Assembly: GCA_038234045.1 (NCBI GenBank)
Contig: JBBSUX010000014.1
Coordinates: forward strand, 1 to 23,285
DNA: 23,285 nucleotides
DNA from: JBBSUX01 sp038234045
GTDB lineage: Bacteria; Pseudomonadota; Gammaproteobacteria; Burkholderiales; Burkholderiaceae_C
Reading direction: 5' to 3'
Each line of letters begins with the position of its first letter. Position 1 is the first letter of the stretch. The position numbers were made by a program, and so were the translations under genes. Positions 7,671-18,268 of this stretch are shown here, in pieces. Below the pieces are notes generated by a model. It saw nothing but the letters and a program-made list of their open reading frames with translations. It was not told the DNA's origin and did not search any database.

Positions 7671-8234
7671 ATGATCACATCCCGCAGCGTTCGCGCATTC
7701 GCCAGCATCGGTTTTGCAGCTGCCCTGTCGGTTGGCGCAGTCAATGCCATGGCCGACGTTATGGTCGGCGGCGCGGCAATGTCGCCCACCAAAGACATCA
7801 TCGAAAACGCCGTCAACTCTAAAGACCACACCACGCTGGTTGCAGCAGTCAAGGCGGCTGGCCTGGTCGACACGCTCAAGGGCCCAGGTCCTTTCACCGT
7901 GTTCGCTCCCACGAACGAAGCGTTCGCCAAGCTGCCCAAGGGCACGGTTGAAACATTGCTGAAGCCAGAGAACAAGGCCAAGCTCACCTCGATCCTTACC
8001 TACCATGTGGTGCCCGGCAAGCTGACCGCCGCTGACATTGAAGCAAAGATCAAGGAAGGCAACGGAATGGCCAAGCTGACGACGGTTGAAGGCGGCACGC
8101 TGACCGCCAAGAATTCTGGCAAGAACGTGACCGTCACCGACGAAAAAGGCGATGTCGCCACGGTCACCATTGCCGACGTGCTCCAGTCCAACGGCGTGAT
8201 CCACGTCATCAACAAGGTCATGTTGCCGAAGTAA
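7671..8234 (+). CDS. Secreted fasciclin (FAS1) domain protein
   Basis: This 187-residue protein has a signal peptide cleaved after about residue 28 (SIGFAAALSVGAVNAMA) and a single FAS1 domain (about 38-186). The two conserved FAS1 blocks are visible: GPFTVFAPTNEAFAKLP (H1) and, later, YHVVPGKL with GVIHVINKVMLP (H2). FAS1 domains mediate adhesion or protein-protein contacts; in bacteria these small secreted forms are common, with roles mostly undefined. GGAG eight bases before the ATG supports the start. It appears to be its own transcription unit, with a palindrome before it and a strong terminator about 70 bases after its stop. Confidence 0.94.
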   Translation: MITSRSVRAFASIGFAAALSVGAVNAMADVMVGGAAMSPTKDIIENAVNSKDHTTLVAAVKAAGLVDTLKGPGPFTVFAPTNEAFAKLPKGTVETLLKPENKAKLTSILTYHVVPGKLTAADIEAKIKEGNGMAKLTTVEGGTLTAKNSGKNVTVTDEKGDVATVTIADVLQSNGVIHVINKVMLPK

Positions 8235-8305
8235 TGGGTGGACGTTCAACCGGCAGCTTGCTTGATCAGCGAGCTTCCAACTTGAACGGCCATTAGCTTA
8301 GAAAA

Positions 8306-8343
8306 AGCCCGCCGTCCTTTTTAAGGGCAGCGGGCTTTTTTTT
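8306..8343 (+). terminator. Bidirectional terminator between the fasciclin gene and the DNA ligase gene
   Basis: AGCCCGC at 8306-8312 pairs with GCGGGCT at 8330-8336; after one C/A mismatch, six more pairs enclose a TTT loop. Eight T residues follow on the plus strand and five A residues precede the stem, so it can act in both directions. It separates the two convergent genes. Confidence 0.92.
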
Positions 8344-8347
8344 CTGC

Positions 8348-9265
8348 TTAATTCAGATCCGGTCGCTCGCGCAGATAGGTGGCAAAGCGCGGCAGGCCGC
8401 TGTCGTTGAGACCTCGGAAGCGGTAGCTGATCCAACTGCCCACAGCGGGCGGCCGACGCCGATCGGCATCGCGCAATCCACTGCCGATGCGCATGCGTTT
8501 GCCATCGGGGAGTTGAACCAGAAGCGCGCCCACCATGCCCTCGTACTTGCCACGCCCTGGCGCATAGCCGATTACCTTGGCATCGGCATCTTCAGAAGGC
8601 TTGACCTTGAGCAGATCGTCGTTGCGCTCTGCGCGGTAGAGCGACGCACTCCGGTGCAGCATCACGCCTTCACCTCCACCCTTGACGATGGTCTGCATCA
8701 TCTTCATGAGCGCAGCGTGGTCGGAGACACGCGTTTGAGCGACCGCAATGGCAGTTGCCGGCTCTGACCTGTCGAGCAGCCCGTTGAGCACCGCAAGCCG
8801 CTCGCTGAACGTGCCTGGCTGCGCCGGCAGATCGAAGACCATGAAGCGCATCCGGCGCCAGGCAGGGTCGTCGGGCTGTTGCTGGCGGACGGTAGAGACA
8901 GCATGGGGAAAGTGTCCGCGCCCGGCCCAGAGTTCACCGTCCATTGGAATGGCAGGCCAGCCCGCCGTGAACCAGGCCGGTGGATGCACCGGCTCGCCGC
9001 CGCGGGTCCACAGCGCATGGCCGTCCCAGTAGCCGCGAACGCCATCCATCTTCTCGCTTGCCCAGTAATCACTCAGGTCAATGCCGGGCCGGTAGATGTT
9101 GGCCAGCATCACAGGTGAGCGCGCTTTTGCCGGCTCGCTCGCCTGCGCACGCAATGCCGCTGCGCCGGTGACTGTCCAAAGCGCTGCACTGGCAAGACCG
9201 CGCGCCAGCGCTCTGAGGCCGGAGCGACGACTGAATGGGCTTAAACCCGCTGGAACATCCGACAC
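8348..9265 (-). CDS. ATP-dependent DNA ligase with signal peptide (LigE type)
   Basis: This small ligase has a nucleotidyltransferase domain and an OB-fold. Motif I is EKMDGVRG, whose Lys (residue 72 from this start) is the AMP-accepting lysine; the later ligase motifs FMVFDLPA, EGVMLHR and LLKVKP are all present. The first 45 residues hold an arginine-rich start and a hydrophobic stretch ending ALRAQA, consistent with export, as in the LigE group found in Gram-negative bacteria and thought to be periplasmic. I chose the GTG at 9265 because the longer frame, starting with an ATG at 9337, begins inside an intergenic repeat; the ribosome site is weak for either. It follows fabI on the same strand. 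A role in DNA uptake or repair of outside DNA is inferred from the family. Confidence 0.87.
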   Translation of the reverse strand: MSDVPAGLSPFSRRSGLRALARGLASAALWTVTGAAALRAQASEPAKARSPVMLANIYRPGIDLSDYWASEKMDGVRGYWDGHALWTRGGEPVHPPAWFTAGWPAIPMDGELWAGRGHFPHAVSTVRQQQPDDPAWRRMRFMVFDLPAQPGTFSERLAVLNGLLDRSEPATAIAVAQTRVSDHAALMKMMQTIVKGGGEGVMLHRSASLYRAERNDDLLKVKPSEDADAKVIGYAPGRGKYEGMVGALLVQLPDGKRMRIGSGLRDADRRRPPAVGSWISYRFRGLNDSGLPRFATYLRERPDLN

Positions 9266-9298
9266 GGAAATTTTTACTCGGTTATCCACTATATAAAG

Positions 9299-9356
9299 AA
9301 TAGCTAATCGCGTTTGTACTATATGCGCTAGAGGCACATTTCATCAACGATTTCAA
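9299..9356 (+). repeat. Dispersed intergenic repeat, copy 1
   Basis: By eye, about 40 of 58 positions match the copy at 15996-16053 in an ungapped alignment in the same orientation. Shared blocks are AATAGCT at the start, CGCTAGA in the middle and GATTTCAA at the end. It lies between the ligase and fabI genes. Similar elements are, from memory, frequent between genes in Comamonadaceae genomes. Their function is unknown. Confidence 0.65.
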
Positions 9357-9372
9357 TCGAAGAAGCTGTGGA

Positions 9373-10167
9373 TCAGCCCGCAGCGCCTTCGCTCATCCCG
9401 CCGACGGTCCGGCTGAACCCACCGTCCACATAGGTGATCTCGGCCGTTACCCCGCCGGCCAGATCCGACAGCAAAAACGCCGCCACGTTGCCCACATCCT
9501 CGATCGTCACATTGCGGCGGATCGGAGCTGTCTCGGCCACCACCGAAAGAATTTTGCCAAAGCCCTTGATGCCGCTGGCAGCCAGTGTCTTGATCGGGCC
9601 GGCGCTAATGCCGTTCACGCGCATGCCTTTGGGCCCGAGCGATTCGGCCAGGTAGCGCACCGACGCCTCCAGGGATGCCTTGGCAAGACCCATCGTGTTG
9701 TAGTTGGGGACCGTGCGGAGGGCGCCCAGGTAGGTCAACGTGAGCAGCGCGGATTTCGGATTCAGATAGGGCAGGGCGGCCTTGGCCATTGCCGGAAAGC
9801 TGTAGGCACTGATGTCATGCGCTACCTTGAAGCCTTCACGCGAAAGCCCCTCCAGAAAATCGCCTGCAATGGCTTCTTTCGGTGCATAGCCGATGCTGTG
9901 TACGAAGCCGTCGAACTTGGGCCATGTGACGCAGAGATCAGCAAAGAGCTTGTTGATCTGCGCGTCGTCGCCCACGTCGCAATCGAAGATCAGCCTCGAA
10001 TCGAAATCGGCAGCGAACTCGGTGATGCGGTCCTTGAAACGTTCGCCCACGTAGCTGAAGGCCAGTTCGGCGCCTTGCTGGTGGCAGGCACGTGCGATGC
10101 CGTAGGCGATGGAGCGATTGCTCAGCACGCCGGTGATGAGCAGTTTTTTGCCGGAGAGAAAACCCAT
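9373..10167 (-). CDS. fabI: Enoyl-[acyl-carrier-protein] reductase (NADH), FabI
   Basis: This 264-residue short-chain dehydrogenase-like enzyme reduces the enoyl-ACP double bond in the last step of each fatty-acid elongation cycle in the cytoplasm. The N-terminal cofactor motif is ITGVLSNRSIAYGIA (residues 11-25), the FabI version of the glycine-rich loop. The active site residues Tyr146, Tyr156 and Lys163 are present in TYLGALRTVPNYNTMGLAK. The C-terminal SAGPIKTLAASGI and the end VDGGFS are also typical of FabI. AGGGG about seven bases before the ATG at 10167 supports the start. It is divergent from yejA with only 36 bases between the start codons. It is the usual target of triclosan and isoniazid-like inhibitors in this enzyme class. 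Confidence 0.97.
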   Translation of the reverse strand: MGFLSGKKLLITGVLSNRSIAYGIARACHQQGAELAFSYVGERFKDRITEFAADFDSRLIFDCDVGDDAQINKLFADLCVTWPKFDGFVHSIGYAPKEAIAGDFLEGLSREGFKVAHDISAYSFPAMAKAALPYLNPKSALLTLTYLGALRTVPNYNTMGLAKASLEASVRYLAESLGPKGMRVNGISAGPIKTLAASGIKGFGKILSVVAETAPIRRNVTIEDVGNVAAFLLSDLAGGVTAEITYVDGGFSRTVGGMSEGAAG

Positions 10168-10203
10168 GGAAGACCCCTGTCGAAAGTTGGGCAGAATTCT
10201 CGC

Positions 10204-12012
10204 ATGCGACTTTTGCTGATTTGGGCGGTGATGACTGCCGCCGCCGCGATGGCACCAGCCGCCTGGGGCGCGCATGCTTACGCCCAGTTCGGCGACATCC
10301 GTTATCCCGCTGGTTTTACCCATTTCGACTATGTCGATCCAAACGCGAAGAAGGGCGGCGAGATCCGCCTGGTTCCGCCGACCCGGCCGACGAATTTCGA
10401 CAAGTTCAACCCGTTTACCCTCAAAGGGACGGCGCCGTATGGCATGGGCACGCTGATTTTCGAAAGCCTGCTCACCGGTAATTTCGAGGAGCCGACGACC
10501 GCCTACGGCCTGCTGGCCGACGACGTGACGGTTGCCGCCGACCACCTGAGCGCCACCTTCCACCTGAATCCGCTGGCACGTTTTCAGGACGGCTCGCCGG
10601 TTCTGGCCGCCGATGTCGTGTACTCGTTCGACACGCTCAATGGCCCACTCGCCGCGCCGCAGTTCCGCACCATTTATGCGGATGTGAAGCAGGCCGTGGC
10701 GGTGGACACGCAGACCGTGCGTTTCGATTTTGGCCGCCCCAATCCTGAATTGCCGCTGGTGGTCGGTGGCATGCCAGTGTTCAGCCGGGCATGGGGCGGG
10801 GGCAAACCGTTCGACCAGATCACGACCGACCAGCCGATAGCCTCGGGGCCGTACCGCATTGCCAGCGCAGATCTGGGGCGCGACATCACCTACGTGCGCA
10901 ATCCGAAGTATTGGGGTGCAGCGCTGGGTGTCCGGCGCGGCCAGTTCAATTTCGATCGCATCACCTTCAAGATCTACCTGGACGAAACCTCCAAGTTCGA
11001 GGGCCTCAAGGCGGGTGAATACGACTTCGAGCGGGAGTTTTCGTCGCGCAACTGGGCGCGCCAGTACACCGGCCGCGCCTTCGACCGCGGTGAGGTCGTC
11101 AAGCGTGCGTTCCCCAACCACAATCCCGGAGATTTCCAGGGTTATGTCTTCAACCTGCGGCGCGACAAGTTCAAGGATGTGCGGGTGCGGCAGGCGATCG
11201 GGCTGGCGATGGATTTCGAATGGCTCAATCGCCAGTTGTTCTATGGCCTGTACAAACGGGTACAGGGCTATTTTCCGAACAGCGAATTTCATGCGGAAGG
11301 ATTGCCCGGCCCGGACGAACTGGCACTGCTGGAGCCGCTGCGCAAGGAGCTGCGCCCCGAGGTCTTCGGCCCCGCCGTGATTTCGCCCAGCACGGCGCCG
11401 CCAGGCAGTCTGCGGCAGAACCTGCGCCAGGCACGCGACCTGCTCGCCGAGGCAGGCTGGACTTATCGTGACGGCGCACTGCGCAATGCGAAGGGCGAAC
11501 CCTTCACCATCGAGTTCCTGAACGACCAGCCATCGCTGATTCGGGTCGCCACGCCGTTTCAGACCTCGCTGGCCAAACTCGGTATCACGATGACGTTTCG
11601 CACCGTGGATTTCTCGCTGGCGCAGCAGCGAATGGAGCAGTTCGACTTCGACATGACAACCACCCGCTTGCCGGGGAGTTCCGCGCCCGGCAGCGAGCTG
11701 CTGGAAACCTTTGGTTCGAAGGCCGCTGCCACGCCGGGCTCCAGCAACATCTGGGGCATTTCGAACCCCGCTGTAGATGTGCTGGCTCGCAAAGCTGCAG
11801 CCGCGACAACTCGCGACGACCTGCGTGCTGCCATGCGCGCACTTGACCGGGTGCTCTCGCATAGCTACTACTCGGTCCCGCAGTACTACGGTGACGCCTT
11901 TCTCATCGGTTACCGGCCGGCGCCTTTCGTACTGCCTGCGGTCATTCCCCCGTATTACCAGCCTGATACCTGGGCGATGATGACCTGGTCGGCTTCGCCG
12001 TCGAACCGCTGA
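10204..12012 (+). CDS. yejA: Extracellular solute-binding protein of a peptide ABC transporter, YejA type
   Basis: This 602-residue protein is a family 5 (SBP_bac_5) periplasmic binding protein. A signal peptide (MRLLLIWAV, then an Ala-rich core, cleaved near residues 22-27) precedes HAYAQFGDIRYPAGFTHFDY, the characteristic beginning of mature YejA proteins. Further family blocks are KKGGEIRLV, YGMGTLIFESLL and the DVVYSFDTL region. It should bind oligopeptides or peptide-like compounds (in E. coli this system imports microcin C) and pass them to YejBE. The frame stays open far upstream through the antisense of fabI, but the signal peptide fixes the ATG at 10204. No good ribosome site is visible, and the promoter must overlap the fabI start region. 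yejB follows after 76 bases. Confidence 0.94.
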   Translation: MRLLLIWAVMTAAAAMAPAAWGAHAYAQFGDIRYPAGFTHFDYVDPNAKKGGEIRLVPPTRPTNFDKFNPFTLKGTAPYGMGTLIFESLLTGNFEEPTTAYGLLADDVTVAADHLSATFHLNPLARFQDGSPVLAADVVYSFDTLNGPLAAPQFRTIYADVKQAVAVDTQTVRFDFGRPNPELPLVVGGMPVFSRAWGGGKPFDQITTDQPIASGPYRIASADLGRDITYVRNPKYWGAALGVRRGQFNFDRITFKIYLDETSKFEGLKAGEYDFEREFSSRNWARQYTGRAFDRGEVVKRAFPNHNPGDFQGYVFNLRRDKFKDVRVRQAIGLAMDFEWLNRQLFYGLYKRVQGYFPNSEFHAEGLPGPDELALLEPLRKELRPEVFGPAVISPSTAPPGSLRQNLRQARDLLAEAGWTYRDGALRNAKGEPFTIEFLNDQPSLIRVATPFQTSLAKLGITMTFRTVDFSLAQQRMEQFDFDMTTTRLPGSSAPGSELLETFGSKAAATPGSSNIWGISNPAVDVLARKAAAATTRDDLRAAMRALDRVLSHSYYSVPQYYGDAFLIGYRPAPFVLPAVIPPYYQPDTWAMMTWSASPSNR

Positions 12013-12088
12013 GTGCCACGCATCAGCACATCGCCATCGCTCCTGAACCATCTGCTTTAGCCGCACTCATCAAACGCCAGTTTCCTGC

Positions 12089-13123
12089 ATGGCCAGCTAC
12101 ATTCTCAAGCGCCTCTTGCTCATGGTGCCCACGCTTTTCGGGGTGCTGTTGCTCACGTTCGTGACGATCCAGTTCGTGCCCGGCGGCCCGGTCGAACAGA
12201 TGGTGGCGCAATTGCAGGGGCGCGATGCCGGCGGCGAGCGGGCCGCGTCGGCTGGTGCGGGGTATCGGGGACGCCAGGGGCTGGACCCGGCGCGCATCGA
12301 CGAGATCAAAAAGCTCTACGGATTCGACAAACCGCCGCTCCAGCGCTTCTGGCAGATGTTGAAATCCTTCGCGCGCCTGGACCTGGGCCAAAGCTTCTAC
12401 CAGCGCAAGGATGTCTGGCAGCTGATCAAGGAGAAGTTGCCGGTTTCCATCAGCCTCGGGCTCTGGACGTTTTTCATCAGCTACCTGGTGGCGGTGCCGC
12501 TGGGCGTGGCCAAAGCAGTGCGGGCCGGATCGCGCTTCGATTTCCTCACCACCCTGCTGGTGCTGGTGGGCTATGCGGTACCCGGCTTTGTACTGGGCGT
12601 GGCGCTGCTGGTGATTTTTGGCGGTCAGCTGCAGTGGTTTCCGCTGCGGGGACTGACGTCCGCCAATTGGTACAGCCTGAGCTGGGGCGCGCGCATCGTG
12701 GACTACTTGTGGCACATCGCTTTGCCGGTGACAGCGATGGTGCTGGGCAGCTTTGCCGTCACCGCCATGCTCACCAAAAACGCTTTTCTGGAGGAAATCC
12801 GCAAACAGTACGTGCTGACCGCGCGCGCCAAAGGTTTGTCGGAGCGCCAGGTGCTGTGGAAGCATGTGATGCGCAACGCGCTGATTCCGATCGTGACCGG
12901 CTTTCCGGCGGCCTTTATCGGCGCGTTCTTCACCGGCTCACTGCTGATCGAGACGCTGTTCTCGCTCGACGGCCTGGGGCTGCTGAGCTATGAGAGCGTG
13001 ATCCGGCGCGACTATCCCGTGGTGCTGGGAACGCTGTTTTTCTTCACGCTGATCGGGCTGGCGACCAAGCTGATCAGCGACCTTTGCTATGTGCTTGTGG
13101 ACCCGCGTGTCAAATTCGACTGA
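12089..13123 (+). CDS. yejB: Peptide ABC transporter permease, YejB type
   Basis: This 344-residue inner-membrane permease has the DppB-like start YILKRLLLMVPTLFGVLLLTF and about six membrane helices. The cytoplasmic EAA loop that contacts the ATPase is visible as TARAKGLSERQVLWKHVMRNALIP (second half of the protein). The insert after the first helix (about residues 50-75, Gly/Arg-rich) is also usual in YejB. It pairs with YejE to form the channel of the importer. The stop codon is followed after one base by the yejE ATG, so the two are translationally linked. Confidence 0.95.
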   Translation: MASYILKRLLLMVPTLFGVLLLTFVTIQFVPGGPVEQMVAQLQGRDAGGERAASAGAGYRGRQGLDPARIDEIKKLYGFDKPPLQRFWQMLKSFARLDLGQSFYQRKDVWQLIKEKLPVSISLGLWTFFISYLVAVPLGVAKAVRAGSRFDFLTTLLVLVGYAVPGFVLGVALLVIFGGQLQWFPLRGLTSANWYSLSWGARIVDYLWHIALPVTAMVLGSFAVTAMLTKNAFLEEIRKQYVLTARAKGLSERQVLWKHVMRNALIPIVTGFPAAFIGAFFTGSLLIETLFSLDGLGLLSYESVIRRDYPVVLGTLFFFTLIGLATKLISDLCYVLVDPRVKFD

Positions 13124-13124
13124 G

Positions 13125-14224
13125 ATGGATACGACAGCGAAAGCGCCCGATCCCGCTACTGCGAAGCTTGCAGGTGGCGATACGGCATCGGCACCGGCTG
13201 CGCCCGTGGCGTTTTCTTCGCCGGGCCAGCGCGCGTGGCGGCGTTTCCGACGCAACCGACTGGGCTTTGTCAGCCTTGTCGTGTTCGTCTTTCTGGTTGT
13301 GACAAGCCTCTTTGCCGAAGTGTTGAGCACCGATCGTCCGCTGATCGTGCACTACCAGGGCAAGACGTATTTTCCGGTGCTGCACGAATATCCGGAATCC
13401 ACCTTTGGCGGTGATTTCAAGACGCCTGCGGACTATCTCGACCCCTTCATCCACGATCGCATCACCCAAAGTGGCAACTGGGCCATCTATGCGCCCAATC
13501 GGTATGGGCCGCGCACGCTCAATTACTTTGCCTCGGCGCCGAATCCGGCCGCACCGTCGCGTGAGAACTACCTGGGTACGGACGATCGTGGACGTGATCT
13601 GCTGGCCCAGCTGCTTTACGGCTTTCGGGTCAGCGTGCTGTTCGCGCTGGCGCTCACGACGGTCGGGGTGATCCTCGGTATCGCGGCGGGCGCCGTGCAG
13701 GGCTATTTCGGCGGGCGGACCGATCTGGCGTTTCAGCGCTTCATCGAAATCTGGGGATCGATGCCCGAGCTGTATCTGCTGATCATCTTCAGCGCTTTGT
13801 TCGCGCCCAGCGTGGCGCTGCTGCTGGTGCTGCTGAGCCTGTTCGGCTGGATGGGGCTGGCGGACTATGTGCGTGCGGAATTTTTGCGCAACCGCCAGCT
13901 CGACTACGTGCGCGCGGCGCGCGCTTTGGGCGTTGGGCCGTGGGCCATCATCCGGCGACACATTCTTCCGAACAGCATGGTGCCGGTCGTCACGTTTTTG
14001 CCGTTTCGCATGAGCGCCGCGATCCTGGCGCTGACATCGCTCGACTTTCTGGGACTCGGCGTGCCCCCTGGAACGCCGTCGCTTGGCGAACTGCTGAATC
14101 AGGGCAAGGCCAACATCGACGCCTGGTGGATTTCGCTGGGCACCTTTGCCGTGCTGTCGGTGACCCTGCTGCTGCTGACTTTCATGGGCGATGCGCTACG
14201 GGATGCGCTGGACCCCCGCAAGCT

Positions 14225-14228
<4 letters not shown>
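13125..14228 (+). CDS. yejE: Peptide ABC transporter permease, YejE type
   Basis: This 367-residue permease begins with a variable Ala/Pro-rich cytoplasmic tail, then QRAWRRFRRNRLGFVSL before the first helix (about residues 48-68). A long periplasmic loop (about 69-160, HYQGKTYFPVLHEYPESTFGG) distinguishes YejE from DppC. Four or more helices follow, with the EAA loop RAARALGVGPWAIIRRHILPN. It is the second half of the membrane channel. The ATG lies one base after the yejB stop, and its TGA overlaps the yejF ATG by four bases (ATGA), which shows tight coupling within the operon. Confidence 0.95.
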
Positions 14229-15982
<1,754 letters not shown>

Positions 15983-15995
15983 TTGCTCATTATTT

Positions 15996-16053
15996 AATAG
16001 CTGGTAGCGCTTGAATAGCAAACGCTAGAACCCAATTTCATTCATGATTTCAA
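15996..16053 (+). repeat. Dispersed intergenic repeat, copy 2, with hairpin
   Basis: This is the second copy of the repeat at 9299-9356. Here TAGCGCTTG pairs with CAAACGCTA around an AATAG loop, with one mismatch, forming a hairpin at 16005-16027. It lies between yejF and the first cytochrome gene and overlaps an in-frame ATG at 16044. It might act as a terminator-like or RNA-stability element, but this is inference. Confidence 0.68.
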
Positions 16054-16091
16054 CGTTTTCGGACGAAGGCTGGCCAAATGCGGCTGCGGCG

Positions 16092-16907
16092 GTGAAGAAG
16101 GCGACCGAGCTTTGTATCGTGCTCGCGTTGCTCTGCGGAGCGGGAGCCGGTTTTACTCAGTCGCGTGCAGCGACCGTTTCCGGTGGCGACGGGGCTGTCG
16201 CTCCGATGCCAGTTGGGTCAGCGTTGGGCGAAAAAGCCCATCCTCAGCCGATACCCGACGATGCCCGAGCGATCGGCCCCATCGCTGACCGTGTGGTCGC
16301 TTGCACTGCCTGCCATGGAAAGCAAGGGCGCGCCACCAACCACGGCTACTTTCCGCGAATCGCTGGTAAGCCGGCTGGCTACCTCTATCACCAGCTGCTC
16401 AACATCCGCGACGGTCGGCGCCACTACGCGCCAATGGCTTTGCTGCTGGACCATCTGACGGATGACTATCTGCGCGAAATTGCCGACTACTTCGCCGGCC
16501 TCGACATTGCCTATCCGCCGCCGCAAACCACGGGTGCTCCCGTTGCCTTGCTCGCCCTCGGAGAGAGTCTTGTGCGGCAGGGGGACGCAGCGCGTCGCAT
16601 TCCAGCATGCGTGCAGTGCCATGGCGCCGCCATGACCGGCGTCCGTCCGGACATCCCCGGCCTGCTGGGTTTGCCGCGGGACTACCTCAATGCGCAGCTG
16701 GGCGCCTGGAAAACGGGGGAACGCCACGCACAAGCGCCTGACTGCATGGCTCAGGTTGCTGAACAACTGACCAGCGACGATGTGGAGGCGGTCTCGACCT
16801 GGCTTTCATCGCAAGCCTTGCCGGCAGACACGCATCCTGCGGTCGGGTTGCCGGCAAGGCTGCCACTGGTCTGCGGTAGCGTGGCGCTAGATGGGCGCAC
16901 GCCATGA
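16092..16907 (+). CDS. Di-heme c-type cytochrome, cytochrome c4/c553-like, periplasmic
   Basis: From the GTG at 16092 the product has 271 residues. It starts with a clean signal peptide (VKKATELCIVLALLCGAGAG, cleaved near SRA). Two heme c sites follow, CTACH (residues 71-75) and CVQCH (173-177), each starting a cytochrome c fold of about 90-100 residues, as in tandem c4-type proteins. The methionines in YAPMALLL and later AAMTGVRP are possible axial ligands. It should carry electrons in the periplasm. A longer form from an ATG at 16044 would begin in the intergenic repeat and would put extra residues before the signal peptide, so I prefer the GTG, although no good ribosome site is seen for either. 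Its TGA overlaps the next ATG by four bases. Confidence 0.88.
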   Translation: MKKATELCIVLALLCGAGAGFTQSRAATVSGGDGAVAPMPVGSALGEKAHPQPIPDDARAIGPIADRVVACTACHGKQGRATNHGYFPRIAGKPAGYLYHQLLNIRDGRRHYAPMALLLDHLTDDYLREIADYFAGLDIAYPPPQTTGAPVALLALGESLVRQGDAARRIPACVQCHGAAMTGVRPDIPGLLGLPRDYLNAQLGAWKTGERHAQAPDCMAQVAEQLTSDDVEAVSTWLSSQALPADTHPAVGLPARLPLVCGSVALDGRTP

Positions 16908-18268
16908 GCACACGACGTCTGACGGCAGGACGCCTGTTCCTCGCGCCGGTGGTAGCGCTGTTACTGCTTCTGGCTGCGGGTACGGCAGTCGTGATTGCAT
17001 TCAACCGGCTGGATGAAACGCCTGCTCCTGCTCACGCGTCAGCAAGCAACGTGCTGTCGACAGCTGAACGGCCTGTGGCAAACGCTGCCGGGTCGACCCG
17101 CCCTTCAAGCCTTATCGAGACAGGCGCCTATCTGGCGCGCGCAGGAAATTGTGCGGCTTGCCATACCGTGCGTGGCGGTGCGGCCTATGCGGGCGGCGTG
17201 GCACTGGCAACGCCCTTTGGTACGGTCTATTCCAGCAACCTCACAGCCGATCCCAAGACCGGCATCGGTGCCTGGAGCGCCGAGGACTTCTGGCGTGCGA
17301 TGCACAACGGACGTTCGCGTGACGGCCACCTGCTTACACCGGTCTTTCCCTACACCAGCTATACCCTGGTAACCCGGGAAGATTCGGATGCGCTCTTTGC
17401 GTTTTTGCGGTCGCAGGTCCCGGTTGCGGCTGCGCCGCCCGAAAACGCTCTGCGTTTTCCGTACAACACGCAGGCAGCGCTGGCGGTCTGGCGCGCGATG
17501 TATTTCAGACCGGAGCAGTACCAGCCGCAGCAGGCGCGCGGCGCCGAATGGAACCGGGGCGCCTATCTGGTGCAGGGCCTCGGACATTGCGCCGCATGCC
17601 ATAGCCAGCGCAACGCCTTGGGCGCGATAGATGCTGACGGGCGCCTGGGAGGCGGGATGATTCCGATGCAAGGCTGGTACGCGCCGTCCTTGCGCTCAAA
17701 CAGCGAAGCGGGTGTTGCTGCCTGGCCGTTGCAGGATGTGGTGACTTTGCTTGGCACCGGCCTTGTCGATCATGGCAAGTACCATTCCGGAGTGCAGGGC
17801 CCCATGGCGGATGTGGTTTTTGGCAGCCTGCAGTATTTGATGGAATCCGATCTGCGCGCCATGGCCACTTATCTGCAAAGTTTGCCGCAAGAACCCTCGC
17901 CGCCCGCTCGGCAGGTGCAGGTTCCGCAGACAGTCATCAGCGCCGGCGAACGCCTCTACGGGAGTCATTGCGCCGAGTGCCACGGCAAGAGCGGAGAAGG
18001 AGTGGCCGGACAATTTCCAGCGCTCGCCGGCAACCGTGCGCTTTCGCTGGGAGATCCGTCCAACGTGATTCAGACCATCCTGCATGGCGGCTTTCTCCCC
18101 GCCACCTCGGGCAATCCCCGACCTTTCGGCATGCCGCCGTTTCTGCAGACGCTCGACGACAGCCAGGTGGCTGCCGTTGCTTCCTATGTGCGCGGGGCGT
18201 GGGGCAACGCAAGCTTTGCAGTCGAGCCGCTCGATGTCTACCAGTTGAAGAATGCCGATGCCCCCTGA
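16904..18268 (+). CDS. Membrane-anchored tri-heme cytochrome c, alcohol/gluconate dehydrogenase cytochrome-subunit-like
   Basis: This 454-residue protein has an N-terminal helix (residues 11-33) that looks like an uncleaved anchor, then a linker, and three heme c sites: CAACH (83-87), CAACH (229-233) and CAECH (356-360). The three-domain layout, with ETGAYLARAGNCAACHT, NRGAYLVQGLGHCAACHS and ERLYGSHCAECHG, resembles the cytochrome subunit of membrane-bound alcohol, gluconate or aldehyde dehydrogenases, which passes electrons to ubiquinone or a terminal oxidase. No dehydrogenase subunit is present nearby, so the electron donor is unknown. The gene overlaps its upstream neighbour by four bases and its downstream neighbour by 11, which argues for one operon. 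Confidence 0.9.
   Translation: MSTRRLTAGRLFLAPVVALLLLLAAGTAVVIAFNRLDETPAPAHASASNVLSTAERPVANAAGSTRPSSLIETGAYLARAGNCAACHTVRGGAAYAGGVALATPFGTVYSSNLTADPKTGIGAWSAEDFWRAMHNGRSRDGHLLTPVFPYTSYTLVTREDSDALFAFLRSQVPVAAAPPENALRFPYNTQAALAVWRAMYFRPEQYQPQQARGAEWNRGAYLVQGLGHCAACHSQRNALGAIDADGRLGGGMIPMQGWYAPSLRSNSEAGVAAWPLQDVVTLLGTGLVDHGKYHSGVQGPMADVVFGSLQYLMESDLRAMATYLQSLPQEPSPPARQVQVPQTVISAGERLYGSHCAECHGKSGEGVAGQFPALAGNRALSLGDPSNVIQTILHGGFLPATSGNPRPFGMPPFLQTLDDSQVAAVASYVRGAWGNASFAVEPLDVYQLKNADAP

Noticed and set aside
9817..10203. Upstream extension of the yejA frame by 129 codons
   Set aside because: It would place non-YejA sequence in front of a normal signal peptide and lies antisense to fabI.
9373..12066. 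A reverse-strand frame of almost 900 codons that extends fabI upstream through yejA
   Set aside because: Only the last 264 residues are FabI. The upstream part is antisense to the signal peptide and conserved domains of YejA, and has low-information composition typical of shadow frames in GC-rich DNA.
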